Shown one piece after another: positions 1-7,471 of a stretch of 64,000 nucleotides of DNA. The notes below the pieces were generated by a model. That model did not search any database. It was not told where the DNA came from and saw nothing but the letters and a program-made list of their open reading frames with translations. The translations under genes were made by a program, and so were the position numbers. This DNA is from Pseudomonas sp. Marseille-Q3773 (GTDB taxonomy: Bacteria > Pseudomonadota > Gammaproteobacteria > Pseudomonadales > Pseudomonadaceae). The stretch is from the NCBI RefSeq assembly GCF_916618955.1, contig NZ_OU745390.1, forward strand, positions 2,418,001 through 2,482,000, written 5' to 3'. Numbering within the stretch: the first letter of the stretch is position 1; each line of letters begins with the position of its first letter.

Positions 1-382
1 GGTGACTGTTGCGGAAGTGGTCAAGGCGCGGCAGCAACCAGAGCAGCCCGAAGCTTGGTGCGGAATGCAGCCGCAGGCAATCGAAGCCCACGGCGTTACC
101 GGCGCGCTCGGTGGCCATGGCCAGGCTCTGCAGGATGCCCGACACCTCGCGCAGGTACTGCTCACCCGCCGGGGTCAGCGCCACACCGCGCGCCTCGCGA
201 ATGAACAATGGTCGACCAATCAAGGCCTCCAGGTTGGCGATCTGATGGCTGACCGCAGAGGGCGTGAGGTTCAACTGCTCGGCGGCACGCGCAACGTTAG
301 CGAAGCGGGCGACTTGCTCGAAGGCCTGAATTGCTTTCAGCGAAGGGATCTGCGGAGACTTTCTGAGAAGGTCCAGGCTCAT
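1..382 (-). CDS. LysR-family transcriptional regulator (partial, N-terminal part)
   Basis: The minus strand encodes an N-terminal winged HTH typical of LysR regulators (IQAFEQVARFANVARAAEQL, then LTPSAVSHQIANLE) followed by the start of the substrate-binding domain (SAPSFGLLWLLPRLDHFR). The frame is open to the window edge, so about 127 residues are present and the C-terminal two thirds are missing. I chose ATG at 382 because AGGA lies about 6 nt upstream; an in-frame ATG at 388 has the AGGA directly against it. It is divergent from the SDR/MFS/transketolase genes and is probably their regulator. The sequence resembles the GcvA-like subgroup. The ligand is unknown. Confidence 0.85.
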   Translation of the reverse strand, partial: MSLDLLRKSPQIPSLKAIQAFEQVARFANVARAAEQLNLTPSAVSHQIANLEALIGRPLFIREARGVALTPAGEQYLREVSGILQSLAMATERAGNAVGFDCLRLHSAPSFGLLWLLPRLDHFRNSH

Positions 383-453
383 GGGCATTCCTGCATGGTT
401 CGCGGCGGTACCTAGGGTTTTACCCGTCCATAGAACCCAGGTACAAGCCAAGG

Positions 454-470
454 GCTGAATTTTTTTCAGC
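454..470. promoter_or_regulatory. T-N11-A palindrome, candidate LysR operator
   Basis: GCTGAA-N5-TTCAGC is a perfect 6-bp inverted repeat in the divergent interval between the LysR gene and the SDR gene. T456 and A468 fit the T-N11-A pattern of LysR boxes. It lies 72 nt upstream of the LysR start and 109 nt upstream of the SDR start, where an activator site would be expected. The assignment rests on position and symmetry only. Confidence 0.5.
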
Positions 471-578
471 ATCGGGTGAAAGCGGCAGCGTTGCTCGGCC
501 CGCGCAGCGAGACGAAGCTGTGCCTATCGGTTCTGCCTGAACCGCTGCTCACAACAATAATCACCCGGAGCACTCCCG

Positions 579-1328
579 ATGCTGTTAACAGGAAAATTTG
601 CCGTCATCACTGGCGCCGCCTCGCCCCGCGGAATCGGCCGCGCGACTGCCCAGGTGTTCGCCGAACAGGGCGCCAAGGTCGCGATTCTCGACCTTGATCC
701 AACCGCCGCCGCCGAAGCCGCAGCTTCCCTCGGCGAAGGCCACATCGGCCTGGCCGCCAATGTTGCCGATGAAGCGCAAGTGCGCGATGCCATCGCACAG
801 GTCCTGGCGCAGTTCGGACGGATCGACGTGCTGGTCAACAACGCCGGTATCACCCAGCCTGTGAAGACCCTCGACATCACTGGCGCGGACTATGACCGCA
901 TTCTGAACGTGAACCTGCGTGGCACGCTGCTGATGTCCCAGGCGGTCATCCCGACCATGCGTGCGCAGCAGGCCGGCAGCATCATCTGCCTGTCGTCGGT
1001 GTCTGCACAACGCGGTGGCGGCATCTTCGGCGGCCCTCATTACAGCGCCGCGAAGGCGGGCGTACTCGGCCTCGGCAAGGCCATGGCCCGGGAGCTGGGG
1101 CCGGATAACATCCGCGTCAATTCGATCACCCCTGGCCTGATTCACACCGACATCACGGGCGGCCTGATGCACGATGAGCGCCGTCACGCCATCATCGAAG
1201 GCATCCCGCTGGGGCGCCTGGGCGAGGCCCGCGATGTCGCCAATGCGGCATTGTTCCTTGCCAGTGACCTGTCCAGCTACCTCACGGGCATTACCCTGGA
1301 TGTCAACGGCGGCATGCTGATCCACTGA
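579..1328 (+). CDS. Short-chain dehydrogenase/reductase (FabG-like)
   Basis: A 249-residue classical SDR. The Rossmann nucleotide-binding motif is near the N-terminus (TGAASPRGIGRA, residues about 11-22), followed by the NNAG motif (about 88-91). The catalytic Ser (LSSVSAQ) and the YSAAK active site (Tyr and Lys about 155-159) are present. The C-terminus ends in the usual SYLTGITLDVNGG region. GGAG lies 9 nt before the ATG. It starts a co-directional set with an MFS transporter and a split transketolase, so it probably oxidises an imported polyol or sugar acid to a keto-sugar. The substrate cannot be read from the sequence. Confidence 0.9.
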   Translation: MLLTGKFAVITGAASPRGIGRATAQVFAEQGAKVAILDLDPTAAAEAAASLGEGHIGLAANVADEAQVRDAIAQVLAQFGRIDVLVNNAGITQPVKTLDITGADYDRILNVNLRGTLLMSQAVIPTMRAQQAGSIICLSSVSAQRGGGIFGGPHYSAAKAGVLGLGKAMARELGPDNIRVNSITPGLIHTDITGGLMHDERRHAIIEGIPLGRLGEARDVANAALFLASDLSSYLTGITLDVNGGMLIH

Positions 1329-1404
1329 GCATCCACCGCATCGTGACCGGCGCCCGAGCCCGGCGCAGGTCACGCGTTCGATAACAACAAGAGATCAGAA
1401 CGAA

Positions 1405-2703
1405 ATGACCACACTAGCGCTCGATGCGGTGTCCGCCGCACGCAGCAGTGCCTACCGCAAGACGGCCTGGCGACTGATGCCCTTTCTCATGCTCTGCTAC
1501 CTGTGTGCCTACCTCGACCGGGTCAATGTCGGCTTCGCCAAGCTGCAGATGATGGACGACCTGGCCCTGTCCGAAGCGGTCTATGGCCTGGGTGCGGGCA
1601 TGTTTTTCATCGGCTACTTCCTCTGCGAGGTGCCCAGCAACATCATCCTGCACAAGGTCGGCGCCCGGCGCTGGATTGCCCGCATCATGATCACCTGGGG
1701 CATCATCTCGGCAATGTTCGCCCTGGTGGAGACGGCCTGGCAGTTCTATGCCCTGCGCTTCCTGCTGGGTATCGCCGAGGCGGGCCTGGCACCTGGGCTG
1801 CTGCTGTACCTGACCTACTGGTTCCCCTCCTATCGCCGGGCGAAGATGACTGCGCTGTGGTTCATCGCCATTCCGCTCTCGGGGATGATCGGCGGCCCGC
1901 TGTCAGGCTGGATCATGGAACGTTTCGCCGGCGTGCACGGCTGGGCGGGCTGGCAGTGGATGTTCCTGCTCGAAGCCATCCCCACGGTGCTGGTGGGAAT
2001 CCTGGTGCTGAGCTACCTGAAGGATGGCGTCGACCAGGCACACTGGCTGAGCGACGAAGAAAAGGCCCTGGTGCGCAAGGAACTGGCCGAAGACGAGCAA
2101 CACAAGGTCACGCATGGTTCGGTGTCCGATTTCATTCGCGACCGTCGCCTGTGGCTGCTGGCCGGCATCTACTTCTGCGTGGTGATGGGCCAGTACGCGA
2201 TCACCTTCTGGCTGCCTACGCTGGTGCGCAATGCCGGTGTCAGCGAGCCCTTGCACATCGGCCTGCTGACTAGCCTGCCGTACCTGTGCGCCATCGTCGC
2301 GATGCTGCTGGCCGGACGCAGTGGCGACCGCCACCGTGAGCGCCGCTGGCACCTGGCGATACCCATGCTGTTCGGCGCCCTCGGCTTGAGCCTCGCCGCC
2401 GCGCTGGGCAGCAGCCTGACCCTGTCGATCCTCAGCCTGTGCCTGGCCGCGGCCGGGGTGCTGTCCGCTTCCTCGCTGTTCTGGATGTTGCCTACCACGC
2501 TGCTCGGCGGGGTTTCGGCAGCAGCCGGCATCGCCGCGGTGAACAGTTTCGCCAACCTTGCCGGGTTCTGCTCGCCGTACCTGATCGGCTGGGTTACCAC
2601 CACCTTGGGCAGCAATGCCATCGGTATGTATCTCATCACCGCCGTGCTCATCCTTGGCGCCTTCCTGGTGTCGCGGGTACCGGCTCATCTGGTCAATCGC
2701 TGA
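1405..2703 (+). CDS. MFS transporter, anion:cation symporter family
   Basis: A 432-residue inner-membrane protein with about 12 hydrophobic segments. The N-terminal region LCYLCAYLDRVNVGFAK matches the first-helix signature of the ACS family, which imports sugar acids, phthalate, tartrate and similar organic anions. It has the usual central cytoplasmic loop (about residues 205-240). The start has only a weak purine-rich upstream sequence. It lies 76 nt after the SDR and 21 nt before the transketolase genes, so it is probably their substrate importer. The transported compound is not known. Confidence 0.88.
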   Translation: MTTLALDAVSAARSSAYRKTAWRLMPFLMLCYLCAYLDRVNVGFAKLQMMDDLALSEAVYGLGAGMFFIGYFLCEVPSNIILHKVGARRWIARIMITWGIISAMFALVETAWQFYALRFLLGIAEAGLAPGLLLYLTYWFPSYRRAKMTALWFIAIPLSGMIGGPLSGWIMERFAGVHGWAGWQWMFLLEAIPTVLVGILVLSYLKDGVDQAHWLSDEEKALVRKELAEDEQHKVTHGSVSDFIRDRRLWLLAGIYFCVVMGQYAITFWLPTLVRNAGVSEPLHIGLLTSLPYLCAIVAMLLAGRSGDRHRERRWHLAIPMLFGALGLSLAAALGSSLTLSILSLCLAAAGVLSASSLFWMLPTTLLGGVSAAAGIAAVNSFANLAGFCSPYLIGWVTTTLGSNAIGMYLITAVLILGAFLVSRVPAHLVNR

Positions 2704-2724
2704 TTCGAAAAAGGAGTCACCCCC

Positions 2725-3573
2725 ATGACTGCTGTGCCTTCCACCAACGAGGCGCTGCCACTGGCTGTGCGCGCCCGCAATATCCGCCGCCATGCATTGC
2801 GCATGGGCCAGGTCCAGGGCCAGGGCTATGTCGGCCAGGCCCTGGGCGCTGCCGACCTGCTGGCCGTCGCGTACTTCCACGCGCTGCGTATCGACCCCGC
2901 CAACCCTGAGTGGGAGCGGCGCGACCGCTTCTACCTGTCCATCGGGCATTACGCGATCGCCCTCTACGCCGCACTGATCGAGGCCGGGGTGATTCCCGAG
3001 GAGGAGCTGGAAACCTACGGCAGCGACGATAGCCGCCTGCCCATGTCGGGCATGGCTGCCTATACCCCCGGCATGGAAATCACTGGCGGTTCGCTGGGGC
3101 ACGGGCTGGGCATCGCGGGCGGCGCCTGCCTCGGGCTCAAGCGCAAGGGGTCGGACAGCTGGGTGTACAACCTGCTGTCCGATGGCGAGCTGAACGAGGG
3201 TTCGACCTGGGAGGCGGCGATGTCGGCCAGCCATTGGCGCCTGGACAACCTGATCGCGATCATCGATGTGAACAACCAACAGGCCGATGGCCACGCCAGC
3301 GAAGTGCTGGCCTTCGAGCCGATCGTCGAGCGTTGGCAAGCGTTTGGCTGGTTCGTGCAGCGAGTGGATGGCAACGACCTGGATGCACTGGTCAGCGCCT
3401 TCGACCAGGCCCACGCCCACCCGGCGGCACAACCGCGGGTGATCATCTGTGACACGCGCATGGGCAAAGGCGTGCCGTTCCTGGAAAACCGCGACAAGAC
3501 GCACTTCATTCGCGTCGATGAAAACGAATGGGATCTCGCCCTTGAGGCGCTGGACGCCGGGAGTCAAGCATGA
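2725..3573 (+). CDS. Transketolase, N-terminal (thiamine-diphosphate-binding) subunit
   Basis: A 282-residue protein matching the N-terminal third of transketolase. It has the GHYAIALYAAL region, GSLGHGLGIAGG, and the TPP/Mg-binding segment SDGELNEGSTWEAA ending in DVNNQQ. The single-chain enzyme is about 660 residues; here it is split into two genes that overlap by 4 nt (ATGA), a common layout in catabolic operons. AAGGAG sits 8 nt before the start. With the C-terminal subunit it would move a two-carbon ketol unit, probably cleaving or transferring from the keto-sugar made by the upstream SDR. Confidence 0.9.
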   Translation: MTAVPSTNEALPLAVRARNIRRHALRMGQVQGQGYVGQALGAADLLAVAYFHALRIDPANPEWERRDRFYLSIGHYAIALYAALIEAGVIPEEELETYGSDDSRLPMSGMAAYTPGMEITGGSLGHGLGIAGGACLGLKRKGSDSWVYNLLSDGELNEGSTWEAAMSASHWRLDNLIAIIDVNNQQADGHASEVLAFEPIVERWQAFGWFVQRVDGNDLDALVSAFDQAHAHPAAQPRVIICDTRMGKGVPFLENRDKTHFIRVDENEWDLALEALDAGSQA

Positions 3574-4568
3574 GCACAGTGAATGCACCGAAGAAACGTC
3601 TGACCACCTCGGCCATGATCGCCTCGATTGCTGCCGAGGGCCAGCCAACCCGCCCTGCCCCGTTCGGCCATGCCCTGGCCAGCCTGGCCGAGCAACGCCA
3701 GGATATCGTCGGGCTCAGTGCCGACCTGTCCAAGTACACCGACTTGCACATCTTCGCCAAAGCCCACCCCGAGCGGTTCTACCAGATGGGCATGGCCGAG
3801 CAGTTATTGATGAGCGCTGCCGCTGGCATGGCCCGCGAAGGCATGACCCCGTTCGCCACCACCTATGCGGTATTCGCTTCGCGTCGGGCTTATGACTTCA
3901 TCTGCATGGCGATCGCCGAAGAAAACCTCAACGTCAAGATCGTCTGCGGTTTGCCTGGCCTGACTACCGGTTACGGCCCGAGCCACCAGGCCACGGATGA
4001 CCTGGCGATATTCCGGGCGATGCCCAACCTGATGATCGTCGACCCCTGTGATGCGCTGGAAATCGAACAGGCCGTGCCGGCGATCGCCGCCCACCAGGGG
4101 CCGGTGTACATGCGCCTGCTGCGCGGCAACGTACCGTTGGTACTGGATCGCTACGACTACCGCTTCCAGCTGGGCAAGGCCCAGGTGCTGCGCGGTGGCC
4201 GCGACGTGTTGCTGATCGCCAGCGGCCTGATGACCATGCGCGCCCTGGAAGCCGCAGAGCAGTTGCACAAGGATGGCGTGGATGTGTCGGTACTGCATGT
4301 GCCGACCATCAAGCCGCTGGATGAACAGACCCTCCTCGCCGAGGCCCGCAAGCCTGGGCGCCTGGTGGTCACGGCGGAAAACCACTCGATCATCGGTGGC
4401 CTTGGCGAGGCGGTGGCGGGCGTGCTGTTGCGCAACGGGGTCACGCCCACCTTCCGCCAGATCGCACTGCCGGATGCGTTTCTCGATGCGGGTGCGCTAC
4501 CGACACTGCATGACCGCTACGGGATTTCCACCGACGCGGTGTCGAGGCAGATCAAGGCGTGGCTGTAG
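3570..4568 (+). CDS. Transketolase, C-terminal (pyrimidine-binding) subunit
   Basis: A 332-residue protein covering the Pyr and C-terminal domains of transketolase/DXPS-type enzymes. The conserved QMGMAEQ segment (about residues 71-77) carries the catalytic Glu that activates the thiamine ring. The C-terminal domain has VVTAENHSIIGGLGEAV. The ATG overlaps the stop of the N-terminal subunit (ATGA), with GGGAG 7 nt upstream, so the two are translationally coupled. It is the last gene of the plus-strand set and faces the diaminobutyrate transaminase gene with a 19-nt gap. Confidence 0.9.
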   Translation: MSTVNAPKKRLTTSAMIASIAAEGQPTRPAPFGHALASLAEQRQDIVGLSADLSKYTDLHIFAKAHPERFYQMGMAEQLLMSAAAGMAREGMTPFATTYAVFASRRAYDFICMAIAEENLNVKIVCGLPGLTTGYGPSHQATDDLAIFRAMPNLMIVDPCDALEIEQAVPAIAAHQGPVYMRLLRGNVPLVLDRYDYRFQLGKAQVLRGGRDVLLIASGLMTMRALEAAEQLHKDGVDVSVLHVPTIKPLDEQTLLAEARKPGRLVVTAENHSIIGGLGEAVAGVLLRNGVTPTFRQIALPDAFLDAGALPTLHDRYGISTDAVSRQIKAWL

Positions 4569-4587
4569 CGCAGCCAGTCGTTGCGGG

Positions 4588-6045
4588 TCAGGCTGGGATG
4601 GCACCGGCTTCGCCGGTGCTCGCGGGTGCCCCCGCTGCCACAGGTTGTGCGCAGCGTTTGCGAACAGCCTGTGCAGCCAAGGCGATCTCCAGCTTCTCGA
4701 CCAGTGTATCGATCTCATTACTACCGATGGTCAACGGCGGCAGGAAGCGCAGCACCGCGCCATGCCGACCGCCCAGTTCGAGGATCACCCCTTCACGCAG
4801 GCAGCCCTGCTGCACGGCCCTGGCCAGCACGCCATCCCCGGCCGGCACCCGGCCCTGACCTGCGTCGGTGGACACGATCTCCATCCCGACCATCAGCCCA
4901 CGCCCACGCACATCGCCGATACACGGGTAATCGCGCTGCAACTGGCGCAGCCGGGTCATCAGGTAGTCGCCCATGCGCTCGGCGTTGGCCACTACACCCT
5001 CGTCGCGGATATACCGCAGGGTCGCGGTGCCGGCCGCCATGGCCAGCTGATTGCCGCGGAACGTGCCCGCATGCGCACCCGGCGTCCATACATCGAGCGC
5101 CTGCCGGTAGACCACCACTGCCAGCGGCAGGCCGCCGCCGATGGCCTTGGACAGCACCAGTACGTCCGGCTCGATAGCGGCGTGCTCGAAGGCGAACATG
5201 CGCCCGGTACGGCCGATGCCGCTCTGTACCTCGTCGATGATCAGCACCACGCCATGGTCGCGGGTCAGCTTGCGCAGGCCCTGCAGCCAGCGCACCGGCG
5301 CCGGAATGACACCGCCCTCGCCCTGCACCACCTCCACCACCACCGCCGCCGGCAGCGGCACCCCGGACTCCGGGTCACTCAGCAGCTGGCCGATATAGCT
5401 CAGCCCTGCGTCGATACCGGCCTCGCCACCCAGGGCAAACGGGCAACGGTAGTCATAGGGGTACGGCAGCACCTGCACATCGGGCATGAGTGAGCCCGGC
5501 AGCTGCTTGGGCCCCAGGTTGCCCATGAGGCTGAGCGCGCCGTGGGTCATGCCGTGGTAGCCGCCGGAGAAGCAGAACACGCCTTTGCGCCCCGTGGCGA
5601 TCTTCGCCAGCTTGATCGCCGCCTCGATCCCGTCGGCCCCGGTCGGCCCGCAGAACTGGATACGCGCCTCGGCAGCAAAGGCGGGTGGCAAGGCTTCGAA
5701 CAAGGTCTCGACGAACAGGTCCTTGACCGGCGTGGTCAGGTCGAGGGTATGCAAGGGCACGCCGCTGTCCAGGGTCGCGCGCATCGCCGCCAGGGTGCAC
5801 GGATGGTTGTGGCCAAGCGCCAATGTCCCTGCGCCCGCCAGGCAGTCCATGAACAGTTGCTCACGGGTGTCCTGGACGTAGAGACCCTGCGCTGCCTTCA
5901 GCGCAAGTGGGATACGCCGCGGGTAGGAGCGCGCGTTCGACTCGCGCGCCGCCTGGCGCTGCAGCAGCGGGTCAGCCTCGAAGTGGCGTGGCGGTTGGCG
6001 GCGAAAATGCGCCAGGTTGTACGGTGCAAGCTGAATGTCTTCCAT
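4588..6045 (-). CDS. Diaminobutyrate--2-oxoglutarate transaminase
   Basis: A 485-residue class-III PLP aminotransferase of the DABA-aminotransferase type. It would make L-2,4-diaminobutyrate (Dab) from aspartate semialdehyde and glutamate. Visible are LFMDCLAGAGTLALGHNHP near the N-terminus, the GPTGADGIEAAIKLAK segment, LIIDEVQSGIGRTG (PLP-ring Asp), and the Schiff-base Lys in LSKAIGGGLPLAV (about residue 300). I chose the ATG at 6045, which follows GGGAG by about 8 nt, over an upstream alternative. It is downstream of the MbtH-like gene and divergent from an NRPS operon with a predicted Dab-activating module, so it probably supplies that monomer. The Ala/Gly-rich C-terminal tail is encoded by a REP-like palindrome. 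Confidence 0.92.
   Translation of the reverse strand: MEDIQLAPYNLAHFRRQPPRHFEADPLLQRQAARESNARSYPRRIPLALKAAQGLYVQDTREQLFMDCLAGAGTLALGHNHPCTLAAMRATLDSGVPLHTLDLTTPVKDLFVETLFEALPPAFAAEARIQFCGPTGADGIEAAIKLAKIATGRKGVFCFSGGYHGMTHGALSLMGNLGPKQLPGSLMPDVQVLPYPYDYRCPFALGGEAGIDAGLSYIGQLLSDPESGVPLPAAVVVEVVQGEGGVIPAPVRWLQGLRKLTRDHGVVLIIDEVQSGIGRTGRMFAFEHAAIEPDVLVLSKAIGGGLPLAVVVYRQALDVWTPGAHAGTFRGNQLAMAAGTATLRYIRDEGVVANAERMGDYLMTRLRQLQRDYPCIGDVRGRGLMVGMEIVSTDAGQGRVPAGDGVLARAVQQGCLREGVILELGGRHGAVLRFLPPLTIGSNEIDTLVEKLEIALAAQAVRKRCAQPVAAGAPASTGEAGAIPA
4601..4619. repeat. REP-like palindrome at a convergent gene junction
   Basis: GCACCGGC-TTC-GCCGGTGC is a perfect 8-bp inverted repeat. It lies inside the last codons of the minus-strand transaminase gene, 33 nt past the stop of the plus-strand transketolase gene. 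The core is like the GGCACCGGCCTTGCCGGTG hairpin inside the 30049-30133 repeat. It could act as a transcription barrier for both genes. It also encodes the Ala/Gly-rich tail of the transaminase. Confidence 0.6.
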
Positions 6046-6070
6046 GGATCGCTCCCTCTGCGGCTGGCGC

Positions 6071-6286
6071 TCAGCGTTGCTCGGCGGTTTCAAGGGCCTG
6101 GCGCAGGCTCAGCGGGCGCATGTCCGTCCAGTGCTGTTCGATCCAGGCCAGGCACTGCGCCTTGTCACCCTGCTGGCCGACCGCGCGCCAGCCCTCGGGC
6201 AGGGCTTTGTAATCCGGCCAGATGGAATACTGCTCCTCATGATTGACCACCACCACGAACCCGCACTTGGCCTTTTCCCAACTCAT
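6071..6286 (-). CDS. MbtH-like protein
   Basis: A 71-residue MbtH-family protein, an activator and chaperone of NRPS adenylation domains. The family signature is clear: [20 protein letters not shown] (about residues 15-34) and a second conserved part, [14 protein letters not shown] at 6286 was chosen because AAGGAG lies 7 nt upstream; an in-frame start 18 nt earlier has none. It precedes the Dab transaminase by 25 nt, probably in one operon. It is divergent from the NRPS operon and probably serves its A domains. Confidence 0.95.
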   Translation of the reverse strand: MSWEKAKCGFVVVVNHEEQYSIWPDYKALPEGWRAVGQQGDKAQCLAWIEQHWTDMRPLSLRQALETAEQR

Positions 6287-6368
6287 TGTCGACTCCTTGG
6301 ACAAACGTTTTCACAGAATCCCGGCTGCCCAAAACAAGGCTGCAGTCGAGGCGCTCACAAACAGTGCG

Positions 6369-6387
6369 AATGCTAATAAATTGCATT
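6369..6387. promoter_or_regulatory. Candidate Fur box in the divergent NRPS/MbtH promoter region
   Basis: AATGCTAATAAATTGCATT is an AT-rich sequence with AATGC/GCATT dyad symmetry in otherwise GC-rich DNA. Aligned to the 19-bp Fur consensus it matches at about 9 positions, so it is a weak to moderate site. It overlaps the -35 of the predicted plus-strand promoter and lies between the divergent operons, so it could give iron-dependent repression of both. No TAAAT-N16-CGT element of the PvdS type with correct spacing was found. Confidence 0.45.
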
Positions 6388-6415
6388 AACACTTACCATC
6401 TCTTTCGTATATATT
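6386..6415 (+). promoter_or_regulatory. Predicted sigma-70 promoter of the plus-strand NRPS operon
   Basis: TTAACA (6386-6391), an 18-nt spacer and TATATT (6410-6415) each match the sigma-70 consensus at 5 of 6 positions. It lies about 70 nt before the hydroxylase start codon and overlaps the candidate Fur box at its upstream end. Confidence 0.5.
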
Positions 6416-6484
6416 CCGCCGGGGCCCCGTGGGAGACCAGGGATGGCCTTTTGCTGTGACTACCACGATAAAAAGGAGCAACTC

Positions 6485-7471
6485 ATGGGACGAGGTGTCG
6501 GGCCGGGCAATGGCCTGTCGGTGCAAGCACTTTTGCCAGACAGCGCCCTGCCGCTGCTGGTCGAGCCGGCACAACCCGGTGCGGGGAACTTCGCGGCGCT
6601 GCATGCGCTGGCCAACGACTGCCTGCACGAAAGCGGCGCCCTGCTGCTGCGAGGCTTCGGAGTGCTGGGCGAACAGGCGTTCCAGGGGTTGGTGCGCAGC
6701 TTCGGCCACCCGCTGCTCAATTACGAATTCGGCTCCACCCCGCGCAAGGCGATCGAACAAGGGGTATACACCTCCACCGAATACCCCGCGCACCAGGTCA
6801 TCCCGCTGCACAACGAGCAGTCCTACACCCTGCAGTGGCCGATGAAGATCTGGTTCCACTGCATACAGCCCAGCGCTGAAGGTGGCGAAACCCCGATCGC
6901 CGACAGCCGGCGCATCTTCCAGCAGCTCGACCCGGCCCTGCGCCAGCGCTTCGAAAGCAAACGCCTGATGTACGTACGCAACTACGGCAACGGTCTCGAC
7001 CTGCCCTGGGAACAGGCCTTCAACAGCGCAGACCGCGCCGTGGCCGAGGCCTACTGCCGGGCCAACCAGATCGCCTTCGAGTGGAAGGACGACGGTGAAT
7101 TGCGTACCCGCCAGGTCTGCCAGGCCAGCGCTCGCCACCCGGTCACGCAGGACTGGGTCTGGTTCAACCAGGCGCACCTGTTCCACGTGTCCAACCTGCC
7201 AGCTGCCGTGCGGGAAAGCCTGCTGGCGGTGGTCGACGACCCGCTCGACCTGCCGCGCAACGTCTATTACGGCGACGGCAGCGAACTGGAAGAAAGCGCG
7301 CTGGCGGAGATCCGCGGCGTGCTCGAGCAGTGCACCGTGCGTTTCCCCTGGCAGCAGGGCGACGTGCTGATGCTCGACAACATGCTGGTGGCCCATGGCC
7401 GCGCCAGTTTCAAAGGGCCACGGCAAGTGATCGTGGCCATGGCCGAACCCGCCCAGGAGTGCCGCCCATGA
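6485..7471 (+). CDS. SyrP/TauD-like Fe(II)/2-oxoglutarate beta-hydroxylase (first)
   Basis: A 328-residue stand-alone non-haem iron dioxygenase of the TauD/SyrP family. The HxE/D...H facial triad is visible as LHNEQSY (His and Glu about residues 110-112) and a distal His in DNMLVAHGRASFKGPR, whose Arg would bind 2-oxoglutarate. ATG at 6485 follows AAGGAG by about 7 nt. Its stop overlaps the NRPS1 start (ATGA). Enzymes of this group hydroxylate the beta-carbon of Asp or His while it is tethered to an NRPS carrier domain. Since the other stand-alone hydroxylase is next to the His module, this one is most simply the partner of the interface domain of NRPS2 (Asp). That pairing is inference. Confidence 0.88.
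   Translation: MGRGVGPGNGLSVQALLPDSALPLLVEPAQPGAGNFAALHALANDCLHESGALLLRGFGVLGEQAFQGLVRSFGHPLLNYEFGSTPRKAIEQGVYTSTEYPAHQVIPLHNEQSYTLQWPMKIWFHCIQPSAEGGETPIADSRRIFQQLDPALRQRFESKRLMYVRNYGNGLDLPWEQAFNSADRAVAEAYCRANQIAFEWKDDGELRTRQVCQASARHPVTQDWVWFNQAHLFHVSNLPAAVRESLLAVVDDPLDLPRNVYYGDGSELEESALAEIRGVLEQCTVRFPWQQGDVLMLDNMLVAHGRASFKGPRQVIVAMAEPAQECRP

Noticed and set aside
1903..3648. Minus-strand 581-residue open frame across the MFS and transketolase genes
   Set aside because: Antisense shadow of two clear genes; no recognisable domains and no ribosome-binding site.
6377..6408. TAAAT ... CGT, resembling a PvdS (iron-starvation sigma factor) promoter
   Set aside because: The spacing is 24 nt, not the 16-17 nt needed, so it is not a credible PvdS site.
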